DNA of 64,000 nucleotides from Gemmatimonadaceae bacterium (lineage in GTDB: Bacteria > Gemmatimonadota > Gemmatimonadetes > Gemmatimonadales > Gemmatimonadaceae). Both the position numbers and the translations under genes were made by a program. How positions within the stretch are numbered: position 1 is the stretch's first letter; each line of letters starts with the position of its first letter. Below, piece by piece: positions 8,802 through 17,489 of this stretch. The notes under the pieces are model-generated. The model saw only the letters and a program-made list of their open reading frames with translations, was not told the DNA's origin and made no database searches. The DNA is taken from the NCBI GenBank assembly GCA_030835125.1, contig JAUQWM010000037.1, forward strand, positions 62,001 to 126,000. The letters are read 5' to 3'.

Positions 8802-8870
8802 AATCGGGAATCGGGAATCGGGAATCGGGAATCGGGAATCGGCAAGCGGGAATCGGGAATCGGGAATCGA
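8801..8870. repeat. heptanucleotide tandem array, unit GAATCGG x10
   Basis: Ten consecutive 7-base units. Nine match GAATCGG (the last is GAATCGA) and the seventh is CAAGCGG. The first base is also the last base of the paaI stop codon. It fills half of the paaI-paaJ gap. Confidence 0.95.
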
Positions 8871-8924
8871 CCGTGGTGAGATACGGATCACGGGCTCTGT
8901 CACTCGCCCTGCGCTATTCTTCTC

Positions 8925-10133
8925 ATGACTGACGCCTTCATCGTCGACGGCCTTCGCACGCCGATCGGTTCCTTTGGCGGAAGCCTGGCGAGCGTTCGGC
9001 CGGACGACATGGCCGCGCTGGTGCTGCGACGCCTCCTCGAGCGGCAACCGTCGATCGACCCGGGTCGCATCGACGACGTCATCCTCGGCTGCGCCAACCA
9101 GGCGGGTGAGGACAACCGGAACGTCGCCCGGATGGCGTCACTGCTGGCTGGCCTGCCGGTGGACGTGCCCGGAATCACCGTGCACCGTCTCTGCGCCTCG
9201 GGCATGAGCGCGATCGGGTTCGCCGCGGGTGAGATTGCCGCCGGCAACGGGGACCTCTACCTGGCCGGCGGCGTCGAGAGCATGACGCGTGCGCCCTATG
9301 CCATGTCGAAGGCCGCGACGCCCTGGGCGCGCGACGGCCAGCTGTTCGACACGAGCATCGGATGGCGGTTCATCAATGCCCGGATGCGGGAGCTGTATGG
9401 CGTCGACTCCATGGGGGAGACCGCCGAGAACGTCGCGCGCGAGCGCGCTGTCGCCCGCGAGGACCAGGACCGGTTCGCGGTGGCGTCGCAGCGGAAGGCG
9501 GCCGCCGCGCGGGCCAGCGGGCGGCTCGACGTCGAGATCACCCCGGTGACGATTCCCGGCAGCCGGAAGGGCACGACGGTGGAGTTCGCGCAGGACGAGT
9601 TCATCCGGTCCGAGACGACGCCCGAAGGGCTGGCGCGCCTGCGCCCGGCCTTCCGGCCGGACGGCAGCGTCACCGCCGGCAACTCGTCAGGCATCAACGA
9701 CGGCGCGTCCGCGGTACTGGTGGCGTCGCGACGCGCCATCGAGGAGTTCGGGCTGCCCGTCCTGGCGCGCGTGGTGGCATCGGTGGCGGTCGGCGTGGAG
9801 CCGCGCCTGATGGGAATGGGTCCGGTCCCGGCGACGCGGCGCGCCCTGGCGCGCGCAGGCTGGTCGCTGTCGGCCGTCGACGTCATCGAACTGAACGAGG
9901 CCTTCGCCTCCCAGTCCATTGCCTGTCTCCGCGAACTGGGGATGGCCGATGATGACCCGCGCGTGAACCGCAACGGCGGTGGTATCGCCCTCGGGCATCC
10001 GTTGGGCAGCTCGGGGGCGCGGCTCGTCCTGACCGCGGCCCGGGAGCTCGCGGCCACTGGTACGAGTCGCGCGCTGTGCACGATGTGCGTGGGGGTTGGC
10101 CAGGGCACTGCGTTGTTGCTTGAGCGGGAATAG
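8925..10133 (+). CDS. paaJ: 3-oxoadipyl-CoA / acetyl-CoA C-acyltransferase (thiolase)
   Basis: 402 residues from ATG 8925. Thiolase hallmarks: the acyl-accepting Cys in HRLCASGMSAIG (near residue 89), the His in NGGGIALGHPLGSSGARL, and the second Cys in CTMCVGVGQG near the C-terminus. GGVESMTRAPYAM and IELNEAFASQ are also typical of the PcaF/PaaJ subgroup. It cleaves 3-oxoadipyl-CoA to acetyl-CoA and succinyl-CoA, and may also cleave the dehydrosuberyl intermediate after PaaZ. Same strand as paaGHI but separated by 123 bases with a repeat array, so it may have its own promoter or sit after a transcription or processing boundary. Confidence 0.88.
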   Translation: MTDAFIVDGLRTPIGSFGGSLASVRPDDMAALVLRRLLERQPSIDPGRIDDVILGCANQAGEDNRNVARMASLLAGLPVDVPGITVHRLCASGMSAIGFAAGEIAAGNGDLYLAGGVESMTRAPYAMSKAATPWARDGQLFDTSIGWRFINARMRELYGVDSMGETAENVARERAVAREDQDRFAVASQRKAAAARASGRLDVEITPVTIPGSRKGTTVEFAQDEFIRSETTPEGLARLRPAFRPDGSVTAGNSSGINDGASAVLVASRRAIEEFGLPVLARVVASVAVGVEPRLMGMGPVPATRRALARAGWSLSAVDVIELNEAFASQSIACLRELGMADDDPRVNRNGGGIALGHPLGSSGARLVLTAARELAATGTSRALCTMCVGVGQGTALLLERE

Positions 10134-10136
10134 TGC

Positions 10137-10201
10137 GAGTTGGGAGTTGAGAGTTGAGAGTTGAGAGCCCAGCGTCACGAGTCACGAGTCACGAGTCACG
10201 A
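10137..10201. repeat. two adjacent heptanucleotide arrays (GAGTTGA x4, GTCACGA x4)
   Basis: Units at 10137-10164 are GAGTTGG then GAGTTGA three times. After nine bases, GTCACGA is repeated four times at 10174-10201. The second array ends five bases before the paaY ATG and so occupies the ribosome-binding-site region. Confidence 0.95.
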
Positions 10202-10206
10202 TCACC

Positions 10207-10800
10207 ATGATCTACGAGTTTGACGGCTTCATCCCGGTGGTCCATGACACGGCCTTCGTCCACCCCCAGGCCGCGGTGACGGGGAACGTGGTCATTGGCC
10301 GTGACGTGTACGTTGGTCCGGGTGCCGCGTTGCGCGGTGACTGGGGCGGCATCGAGATCGCCGACGGGTGCAACGTCCAGGAGAACTGCACGATCCATGC
10401 GTTCCCCGGGGTGACCGTCGTGCTCGAGGAATCGGCGCACATTGGCCATGGCGCGGTGATCCACGGCGCGCGCATCGGGCGCAATACGCTGGTTGGCATG
10501 AACGCGGTCGTGATGGATCACGCCGCGATCGGTGCGGGATGCATCGTCGGCGCGCTCACGTTCGTCCCGTCGGAGATGGTGATCCCGGACCGGAAGGTCA
10601 TCGTGGGCGCCCCAGCGAGGATCGTTCGCGACGTCAGTGACGACATGCTGGCCTGGAAGACCGAGGGCACGCGCCTCTACCAGCAGCTGCCGTCGATGAT
10701 GCGGGAGAAGTGGCGCGAGGTGGAGCCGCTGCGCGAGATGCCCTCGAGCCGCCGCGCGCAGGCGTCCGGTTACAGGCCCTGGAAGCCCACGAGTCACTAG
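10207..10800 (+). CDS. paaY: PaaY-type gamma-carbonic-anhydrase-fold thioesterase
   Basis: 197 residues from ATG 10207. The protein is a left-handed beta-helix of hexapeptide repeats (AAVTGNVVIGRDVYVGPGA, ADGCNVQENCTIHAF, HIGHGAVIHGARIGRNTLVGM), including His residues at the metal-site positions of gamma carbonic anhydrases (IHA, HIGHG, IHG). The length matches E. coli PaaY. PaaY hydrolyses the 2-hydroxycyclohepta-1,4,6-triene-1-carboxyl-CoA that forms when the PaaZ product cyclises, protecting the pathway. No clear Shine-Dalgarno is present because a heptamer array occupies that position. A hairpin terminator begins at the stop codon. Confidence 0.88.
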   Translation: MIYEFDGFIPVVHDTAFVHPQAAVTGNVVIGRDVYVGPGAALRGDWGGIEIADGCNVQENCTIHAFPGVTVVLEESAHIGHGAVIHGARIGRNTLVGMNAVVMDHAAIGAGCIVGALTFVPSEMVIPDRKVIVGAPARIVRDVSDDMLAWKTEGTRLYQQLPSMMREKWREVEPLREMPSSRRAQASGYRPWKPTSH

Positions 10801-10823
10801 GGCCCCCGCTTTCGCGAGGGCCC
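10800..10823. terminator. hairpin between convergent paaY and ggt
   Basis: GGGCCC and CGC arms (10800-10809) pair with GCG and GGGCCC (10814-10823) around a TTTC loop, with one internal mismatch. There is no T-tract; it probably serves both directions. Confidence 0.6.
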
Positions 10824-10848
10824 CGGTTCGGCAGCGCTTGCGCCCGTC

Positions 10849-12573
10849 CTAGTTCGGCTTCGACGCCTTCGAGTCCGGGCTGCGCTTGTCGTTGGCGCCC
10901 CACGCCGTCTTCGTGGCGGCATCGTAGAAGATCGAGTGCGCGTCACCCTGACCGGCGCCGCGACTCATCGCCACCCGGTGCCCCATCGCGCGGAGCGAAG
11001 CCACCACTTCCGGCGTAGCACCTCCCGCCTCGATGCTGGTCGTGTCCGGCAGCCACTGATGGTGCACCCGTGGCGCGTCCACGGCCGCCCGCACGTCGCG
11101 CTTGAACGCCGTGACGCCGAGGATCACGTCGAGCACGGTGTTGGGAATCGTGCGCCCGCCCGGGGAACCGGTCACGAGCACGAGCTGGCCATTCCGGGTC
11201 ACGATCGCGGGAGACATCGAGCTCAGCATGCGCTTGCCCGGCGCGATCAGGTTGGGAGTCGTGCCGATGTCCCCGCTGGTGTTCGTCTCCCCCGGTTTCT
11301 TGTTGAAGTCGCCCATCTCGTTGTTCAGCAGCATTCCCGTGCCGCCGACCACGACGCCCGAGCCGTAGCCTGCCTCCAGCGTATACGTGTTCGACACGGC
11401 CATGCCACTGCCGTCCACGACCGAGAAGTGCGTGGTCTCCTCGGATTCCGGTGCCGGGGTCACGATGTCAGCGCCGAGTTCGACCGAGCTGGCAGCCCGT
11501 GCGACGCTGATCGTCTTCGCCAGGGAGTCCGCGTACGTGCCCGACACCAGCCGCGCTACCGGCACCTGGACGAAGTCGGGATCGCCGAGGTAGCGCGCGC
11601 GATCCAGGTATGCCAGCCGCGCCGCCTCGATGCGCCGGTGGAAGTACTCCGCCGAACCCGGGGCGACCTTTCCGACTCCCATCCGTTCCATCAGGTTCAG
11701 CGTCTCGATCATGACGATACCGCCTGACGAGGGCGGCCCCATGGAAACGACCTCGAAGCCCAGGAAGTTGCCCTTCACCGGTGCGCGCTCGACGGCCTTG
11801 TAGTCGCGCAGGTCCTCCTTCGAGATGATCCCGCCATTGCGCTTCATCTGGGCGTCGATCGAGTCGGCGATCCAGCCGGTGTAGAATGCGTCCGGTCCCC
11901 TGGTAGCGATCTCGGACAACGCGCGGCCAAGGTCGGTCAACCGGATGCGATCGCCCTCGGCCCATTCGCCGCCGCCTGGCTTCCCGTAGGCCGCAACCGT
12001 CGTCGGGAACCGACCGAGCTTGCCGCGGAGTGAGCCGTTGATCGACCGTGCGAGCGCGGGCGAGAGCGCCCAGCCATTGGTCGCGAGGTCCGCGGCGGGC
12101 TTCACGATGTCGGACCATGGCAGCTTGCCGTACTTCCTGTGCGCCAGCTCGAGCCCGCGTACGGTGCCGGGGACGCCGGAGGCCAGCCACCCCGCGGCGG
12201 TGAGCGAGCGGTTGATCTTCCCGTCGGCGCCGATGTACATCGTCGGCGTCGACTTGCCGGGCGCGCGCTCGCGATAGTCGATCGTCGTCGAGGTGCCGTT
12301 CGGCAGGCGGATGATCATGAACCCGCCACCGCCGATGTTCCCGGCGCTGGGATGCGTCACCGCCAGCGCGAAGGCGGTGGCGACGGCGGCGTCGACCGCG
12401 TTGCCACCCTTGGCCAATATCGCCGCGCCGATGTCGGATGCCGGGGCCGACACCGAGACGACCAGGCCGTTCTTCGACTCGATCGCGGCGTCGCCCTGTT
12501 GCGCGCTGGCCAGACCTGAGGCGACCGCAAGGGCGATAGCGGTGAGGCGGATATGCAGCGGGATCTTCATCAT
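10849..12573 (-). CDS. ggt: gamma-glutamyltransferase
   Basis: 574 residues from ATG 12571-12573. An N-terminal signal peptide (about 1-24, ending ...LASAQ) sends it to the periplasm. Family blocks are clear: NAVDAAVATAFALAVTHP, GNIGGGGFM, IDYRERAP, and the autoprocessing site EETTHFSVVD, whose second Thr becomes the N-terminal nucleophile of the small subunit. MLNNEMGDF-like (LLNNEMGDF) and SSMSPAIV blocks follow. The enzyme transfers or hydrolyses gamma-glutamyl groups of glutathione and related peptides. It lies on the opposite strand inside the paa region and has no evident link to it. Confidence 0.95.
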   Translation of the reverse strand: MMKIPLHIRLTAIALAVASGLASAQQGDAAIESKNGLVVSVSAPASDIGAAILAKGGNAVDAAVATAFALAVTHPSAGNIGGGGFMIIRLPNGTSTTIDYRERAPGKSTPTMYIGADGKINRSLTAAGWLASGVPGTVRGLELAHRKYGKLPWSDIVKPAADLATNGWALSPALARSINGSLRGKLGRFPTTVAAYGKPGGGEWAEGDRIRLTDLGRALSEIATRGPDAFYTGWIADSIDAQMKRNGGIISKEDLRDYKAVERAPVKGNFLGFEVVSMGPPSSGGIVMIETLNLMERMGVGKVAPGSAEYFHRRIEAARLAYLDRARYLGDPDFVQVPVARLVSGTYADSLAKTISVARAASSVELGADIVTPAPESEETTHFSVVDGSGMAVSNTYTLEAGYGSGVVVGGTGMLLNNEMGDFNKKPGETNTSGDIGTTPNLIAPGKRMLSSMSPAIVTRNGQLVLVTGSPGGRTIPNTVLDVILGVTAFKRDVRAAVDAPRVHHQWLPDTTSIEAGGATPEVVASLRAMGHRVAMSRGAGQGDAHSIFYDAATKTAWGANDKRSPDSKASKPN

Positions 12574-12644
12574 GGAAGGCTCGGGGTTTGGGCGGCTGTC
12601 AATAGGATACGCTCGACGGCGGATTCACGCTGCCCCCGCAGCGC

Positions 12645-13220
12645 TCACTTCTGTCCGATCCGCTCGAGCCGCTCGCGGTAACGCCGGTAGAGGTCGACGT
12701 TGCCGGCGGGTTGCTTCGAGAGGTCCTCGACGATCGCGCCGGCGCTCTTCAGGGACGCCGCCATGGCCTCGTACTGCTCCTTCGGAAGCTGGCCCTTCAT
12801 CTTCTCGAGGTTGGCGACGGCGGAGTCCATACTTCCAGCGCTTCGCCCGGACTCGGCGGCCGCGGCAGCCAACCCGATGGAATAGCCGACCGTCTGGAAC
12901 CGGACGAGGTCGAAACCGTGCCGTTCGAGGACCGCCATCGCCTCCGCGCTGCCGCGGAGTCCCTCGGCCATCTGTCGAGCGTCCGAGGGGTCTGCCCCGA
13001 GCCGCTTCTCCTGTCGGACTCCCACGCGCTGCAGGTCCTCGAGGGCGGCGACGAAGTGCTCCACGTCGGACTCGCTCAGCGTGATCGGATTCATGGTCGC
13101 GAGGGCCGCGGTGGCCCCTGGCGTCGCGGCCGCGTTTCCCTCGTCAGTTGCGGAGTCAGCGCTGCCCGAGCAGGCGGCGAGGGCGAGCGTCATGATCGCG
13201 AACAATCGGGGTCTTGGCAT
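12645..13220 (-). CDS. predicted lipoprotein, unknown function
   Basis: 191 residues from ATG 13218-13220, chosen because GGAGG lies six bases upstream and the next residues form a lipoprotein signal (LALAAC lipobox, Cys near position 16). The longer frame to 13334 has no such features. The mature part is a low-complexity Ala/Gly/Ser stretch followed by amphipathic helices (ESDVEHFVAALEDLQRVG, EAMAVLERHGFDLVRF, LEKMKGQLPKEQYEAM). I do not recognise the family; the helical layout recalls other small Gemmatimonadota lipoproteins of unknown role. Divergent from paaZ across 153 bases. Confidence 0.7.
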   Translation of the reverse strand: MPRPRLFAIMTLALAACSGSADSATDEGNAAATPGATAALATMNPITLSESDVEHFVAALEDLQRVGVRQEKRLGADPSDARQMAEGLRGSAEAMAVLERHGFDLVRFQTVGYSIGLAAAAAESGRSAGSMDSAVANLEKMKGQLPKEQYEAMAASLKSAGAIVEDLSKQPAGNVDLYRRYRERLERIGQK

Positions 13221-13373
13221 CCTGGCCTCCAGGCCGCGGGTCGGGGCCGAATGTGACATGACGATGCCGTGTTCGACAGGCCCCGTGGGCGCCGGGCATC
13301 CCCCATAGGTGCGACCCCGGAGGCTGGGCCGCACCGCTTAACAGCCCGCACGGCTGGCGGATACATTGTCGGT

Positions 13374-15437
13374 ATGAAACTGCGGAATTACGTCGAGGGG
13401 CGCTGGGTCGAGGGCGCAGGGAGCGGAGTACCGCTGCTGCATGCCGTCACGGGCGACGTGGTGGCCCACGCGACATCGGAGGGACTCGACTTCAGGGCGA
13501 TGCTCGACCACGCACGACGCGTGGGAGGGCCGGCGCTGCGCCGGATGACGTTCCACCAGCGCGCCCGGATGCTCAAGGCGATGGCGATGCACCTGAATGC
13601 CCGCAAGGACGAGTTCTACGCGCTCTCGTCGGCGACGGGCGCCACCCGGGCCGATTCGTGGATCGACATTGACGGCGGCATCGGGACGTTCTTTGTGTAC
13701 GCCAGCAAGGGCCGACGCGAGTTTCCCGACGAGGCGTTCTACATCGACGGTCCCGTCGAGCCGATCTCGAAGGGCGGCACCTTCATCGGCCGCCACATCT
13801 GCGTTCCCCTCGAGGGCGTCGCGGTCTTCATCAATGCGTTCAACTTCCCGGTCTGGGGGATGATGGAGAAGCTCGCGCCGGCGCTGCTCGCCGGCGTTCC
13901 CGCCATCGTCAAGCCGGCCACACTGACGTCGTACCTGACCGAGCAGGTGTTCCGGGCGATGGTCGAGTCGGCGATCTTCCCCGAGGGAGCGATCCAGTTG
14001 ATCTGCGGCAGCGCCGGCGACCTCCTCGATCACCTGGGCGAGCAGGACAGCGTGGCCTTCACCGGATCGGCGGCGACAGGGCGCTCGCTTCGCACGCGTC
14101 CGTCGATCGTCGCCGGAGCCGTCCGCTTCAACATGGAGGCGGATTCGCTCAACTGCGCCATCCTCGGGCCCGACGCGGCACCGGGCACCGAGGAGTTCGA
14201 CCTCTTCCTGAAGGAGGTCGTGCGCGAAATGACGGCGAAGGCGGGCCAGAAGTGCACCGCCATCCGCCGCACGATCGTGCCTGACGCGATGATGGGCGAT
14301 GTGATCGAGGCGCTGCGCAGCCGCCTGTCGGTCGTGAAGGTCGGGAACCCGGCGGTCGAGGGCGTGAAGATGGGGCCGCTGGCGGGGGCATCGCAGGTCC
14401 GGGAGGTCGGCGCCTCGCTGGATGCCCTCCGCGGCGGCGGCGAGGTCGTGTTCGGCGGGGAGGCGGTGGAACCGATCGGCGTGGATCCGGGAACCGGCGC
14501 ATTCTTCCCCATCACCCTGCTCGCCAGCCAGCGGCCACATGAACAGCTCCAGCCTCATGAAGTGGAGGCGTTCGGCCCGGTCAACACGGTCATGCCGTAT
14601 TCGTCGGTGGACGATGCCATCGGGCTGGCCAGGCTTGGCCGCGGCAGCCTTTGTGGTTCGCTGTTCACGAACGACGATCGGGTCGCGCGAGACATCGTGC
14701 TGGGCGTTGCCCCGTACCATGGCCGGCTGTACGTGCTCAACCGGTCGGGGGCGAAGGAGTCGACGGGCCATGGGTCGCCGTTGCCGCACCTGGTCCACGG
14801 AGGGCCCGGCCGCGCCGGCGGCGGCGAGGAAATGGGCGGCCTCCGCGGCGTGCTGCATTACATGCAGCGCACGGCGGTCCAGGGGACGCCGACGACGATC
14901 GCCCGCATAACGAATGAGTGGGTGCCGGGCGCTGCGCAGCCCACGGACCGCATCCATCCGTTCCGGAAGCACTTCGAGGAACTGCAGATCGGCGAGACGC
15001 TCACGACGCACCGGCGGACGGTGACCGAGACGGACATCGTGAACTTCGCGGCGATCAGCGGCGACCACTTCTATGCGCACGTCGACGACATCGCGGCGAA
15101 AGCGTCCATCTTCGGCCGGCGGGTAGCGCACGGGTACTTCGTGCTGAGCGCGGCAGCGGGGCTGTTCGTCGACCCCGCCCCCGGACCGGTGCTGGCGAAC
15201 TACGGCCTGGAGAACCTGCGATTCACGAAACCGGTGCACGCGGGCGACACCATCCAGGTCAGGCTCACGTGCAAGTCCAGGACGGCGAAGGAGACGCCGC
15301 CGGACGGCATCCCGCAGGGCGTCGTGGCCTGGGACGTCAACGTCACGAACCAGGACAATGAACTGGTGGCGACGTACACGATCCTCACCCTCGTCAGGCG
15401 GATGGCAGGGGAGGGGGTCCCGGAGATGGCCTCATGA
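13374..15437 (+). CDS. paaZ: bifunctional oxepin-CoA hydrolase / 3-oxo-5,6-dehydrosuberyl-CoA semialdehyde dehydrogenase
   Basis: 687 residues from ATG 13374; the frame upstream of this has no homology. An aldehyde-dehydrogenase domain (1 to about 515) has the catalytic Cys near 294 (GQKCTAI) and general-base Glu near 255 (NMEAD). A MaoC-like hotdog (R-hydratase) domain (about 555-680) has the ISGDHFYAHVD motif. The C-terminal domain opens the oxepin ring and the N-terminal domain oxidises the resulting aldehyde with NADP+. The fused length (about 680) matches E. coli PaaZ. It is separated from paaGHIJY by two opposite-strand genes; the stop overlaps the next ATG. Confidence 0.93.
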   Translation: MKLRNYVEGRWVEGAGSGVPLLHAVTGDVVAHATSEGLDFRAMLDHARRVGGPALRRMTFHQRARMLKAMAMHLNARKDEFYALSSATGATRADSWIDIDGGIGTFFVYASKGRREFPDEAFYIDGPVEPISKGGTFIGRHICVPLEGVAVFINAFNFPVWGMMEKLAPALLAGVPAIVKPATLTSYLTEQVFRAMVESAIFPEGAIQLICGSAGDLLDHLGEQDSVAFTGSAATGRSLRTRPSIVAGAVRFNMEADSLNCAILGPDAAPGTEEFDLFLKEVVREMTAKAGQKCTAIRRTIVPDAMMGDVIEALRSRLSVVKVGNPAVEGVKMGPLAGASQVREVGASLDALRGGGEVVFGGEAVEPIGVDPGTGAFFPITLLASQRPHEQLQPHEVEAFGPVNTVMPYSSVDDAIGLARLGRGSLCGSLFTNDDRVARDIVLGVAPYHGRLYVLNRSGAKESTGHGSPLPHLVHGGPGRAGGGEEMGGLRGVLHYMQRTAVQGTPTTIARITNEWVPGAAQPTDRIHPFRKHFEELQIGETLTTHRRTVTETDIVNFAAISGDHFYAHVDDIAAKASIFGRRVAHGYFVLSAAAGLFVDPAPGPVLANYGLENLRFTKPVHAGDTIQVRLTCKSRTAKETPPDGIPQGVVAWDVNVTNQDNELVATYTILTLVRRMAGEGVPEMAS

Positions 15438-16111
15438 CCCGAGCCCGCACCGTCCTGGCCCTGTCGATGGTCGCGGTCCTCGCGGCTTGCGGGTCGTCAT
15501 TCCGGCCGGCACCGCTCACGGAGCCGACCGATGGCCGCTTCCTGACCCTGGCGCCGGATTCATTCGACGTCGACATGGTGACGACGAAAGGCACGATGGT
15601 CGTGCGGGTGCGCCGCCATTGGGCCCCGATCGGCGTCGACCGGTTTCATGCCCTGGTCCGCAACCACTATTTCGACTCGGTGGCCTTTCACCGGACCATG
15701 CGCAACTTCGTGGCGCAGTTCGGCATTCACGGAGACACCGCCGTGAGCCGGGCCTGGCGAGGCAAGGCCATCCTCGACGACGCGGTCAAGGTGGTGAACC
15801 AGAAGGGCACGCTCTCCTACGCGCGCGGTGGGCCCAACTCCCGGTCCGCGCAGCTCTTCTTCAACACGGTCGACAACACGCCGCGTCTCGACACGCTGAA
15901 CACGATCGGCTTTCCGCCCATCGGCCAGGTGATCCGGGGCATCGAGGTGCTCGATTCCCTCAACTGGGAGTACACCGGGACGAGGGGTGGGCAGACCTTC
16001 CCCGGGCCATCGCAGGATTCGTTGAGCCGCCAGGGGAATGCGTATTTGCGTCGCCACTTTCCACGGCTCGACTACATCCTCACCGACCGGATCGTGCGAA
16101 GCTGGACGTAG
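15434..16111 (+). CDS. cyclophilin-type peptidyl-prolyl isomerase, lipoprotein
   Basis: 225 residues; ATG 15434 overlaps the paaZ TGA. Residues 1-19 form a lipoprotein signal with a LAAC lipobox (Cys 19). The cyclophilin domain (about 45-190) contains VDRFHALVRNHYFDSVAFHR and QLFFN; the FVAQFGIHG segment stands where FMIQGGDP-like sequence is usual, so it diverges somewhat. It probably assists folding or assembly of envelope proteins. Translational coupling to the cytoplasmic enzyme PaaZ is unexpected and may reflect only gene packing. Its 3' end overlaps by 32 bases the 3' end of the convergent aminotransferase gene. Confidence 0.88.
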   Translation: MTRARTVLALSMVAVLAACGSSFRPAPLTEPTDGRFLTLAPDSFDVDMVTTKGTMVVRVRRHWAPIGVDRFHALVRNHYFDSVAFHRTMRNFVAQFGIHGDTAVSRAWRGKAILDDAVKVVNQKGTLSYARGGPNSRSAQLFFNTVDNTPRLDTLNTIGFPPIGQVIRGIEVLDSLNWEYTGTRGGQTFPGPSQDSLSRQGNAYLRRHFPRLDYILTDRIVRSWT

Positions 16112-17489
16112 GGCGGGTGTCGCGACGCGCTGGAAACGACGCGACGAACTCCACGAACCGATCCACATCGGCGCGGATCGAGCCGAGTCCCAGCGAGACC
16201 CGGATCGCGCCGACCGTGCGGTCCCCCAGGCACGAAGCGAAGCCGGGAATCGTGAATCCGGCCGCCAGGGTATCGAGGCAATCGCGCGTGCGCGCGGCGG
16301 GAAATCCGAACGCCGCCTCGGCGCACCCGGGATTGCAGAAGCAACCGCTGCGGATCGCGATCCCGGCTTCGCGCGCCGTCTCCTCGACGACCCAGTATGG
16401 GACTGCCTTCCCTGATGGATCGAGGACCGACAGGGCGATCGTGGCCCCGCGGTCGGTGCTGCTTCCCGGTCCGTGCACCCGGGCGACCGGGCCTCCGGTG
16501 TCGTGATGCAGGGCGCCGAGCCTGAACAGCAGGTCACCCGTCAGCGCCGACAGGTGAGGGGCGAGGCGATTCCTCCCCGCGCTGCGCACCGCCTGCAGCG
16601 CAGCCGGTACCGCGCCGAGCGCCAGGAACGATGGCGTTCCGTCCTCGAACGCCTCGGGAGCATCGAGGAGGCGGTGGCGGTCGTGCTGGACCGAGACCCA
16701 TCGCACCGTGCCGCCGGAGAACCAGGGTCGCCGCAACCGGCCGAGCGCGTCGTGCCGCGCGACCAGGGCCCCAACACCGGTCGGATAGCCCGCGATCTTG
16801 TAGAGCGAAAGGGCCACGAAGTCCGGCTTCACCTCATCGAGCCGGAGGTCGGAGGTCCCCAGGTACGATGCGGCGTCGAGCAGAACCGACCATCCGCGCG
16901 CCTGTGCTTCCGTCACGAACTGGAGCGGATGCCTGACCCCGGAGAAATTCGATTGCGCCGGGAACGCGAAGAGCGACGGGCCGGTGGGCTGCTCCCGGAG
17001 GGCACTGTCGACGTCCCGCAGTCGCAGCTCATGATCGAGTGGGATCGTTGACACGCCGGCACCCGCACGGCGCGCGAATTCGCGGATCCCGTTGACCGAG
17101 TTGTGGTTGTCCGCCGCCAGCAGCAGCCTGCCGCGGTTGCCGAACGGGAACGACTCGCCGACGATCCGGCAGGCGCCGGTTGTGTTCGGCGTCAGGATGA
17201 CGGCGTACTCGTCAGGCGACGCCCCCAGGAACGCGAGCACGGCGGCGCGCGCGGCCGCGATGCCCTCGGAGGCCGCGCGTGAGGGCGCGTGCTCGCTGTG
17301 CGGGTTGCCCAGCACGCTCCCGGCCAGTCGCGCGGCATCGCCGCGGATGAGCGACTCCGGATAGAGGGCTGCGCCCGTGCAGTCCAGGTAGGTGAGGCCG
17401 GAAGCGGTCAGTCGTCCCAGCTCGCGAGCCCGCCAGGCGCTGAACCAGGCGTCGTCCTCGTCCGCCTGCGACGCCACGGGCCTCAACAC
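16080..17489 (-). CDS. class V PLP aminotransferase / cysteine-desulfurase-like sulfur transferase
   Basis: About 469 residues. No ATG is near the homology start. GTG 17487-17489 and the adjacent TTG 17484-17486 overlap the preceding stop, so coupling favours this start; GTG 17562-17564 is the longer option. The fold-type I core shows NTTGACRIVG, DNHNSVNGIRE, LLDAASYLG and the PLP lysine in SLYKIAGYPTGVGA. A Cys pair SGCFCNPG near residue 340 sits where cysteine desulfurases and MoCo sulfurases place their persulfide Cys. It resembles the N-terminal half of molybdenum-cofactor sulfurases. As last gene of the rhodanese/YeeE operon it likely moves sulfane sulfur to an unknown acceptor. Confidence 0.75.
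   Translation of the reverse strand: MLRPVASQADEDDAWFSAWRARELGRLTASGLTYLDCTGAALYPESLIRGDAARLAGSVLGNPHSEHAPSRAASEGIAAARAAVLAFLGASPDEYAVILTPNTTGACRIVGESFPFGNRGRLLLAADNHNSVNGIREFARRAGAGVSTIPLDHELRLRDVDSALREQPTGPSLFAFPAQSNFSGVRHPLQFVTEAQARGWSVLLDAASYLGTSDLRLDEVKPDFVALSLYKIAGYPTGVGALVARHDALGRLRRPWFSGGTVRWVSVQHDRHRLLDAPEAFEDGTPSFLALGAVPAALQAVRSAGRNRLAPHLSALTGDLLFRLGALHHDTGGPVARVHGPGSSTDRGATIALSVLDPSGKAVPYWVVEETAREAGIAIRSGCFCNPGCAEAAFGFPAARTRDCLDTLAAGFTIPGFASCLGDRTVGAIRVSLGLGSIRADVDRFVEFVASFPARRDTRPTSSFARSGR

Noticed and set aside
8801-8870. GAATCGG array considered as a CRISPR or iteron-type origin
   Set aside because: Seven-base units without spacers exclude CRISPR; no rep gene or AT-rich region is near, and similar arrays with other units occur in many gaps.
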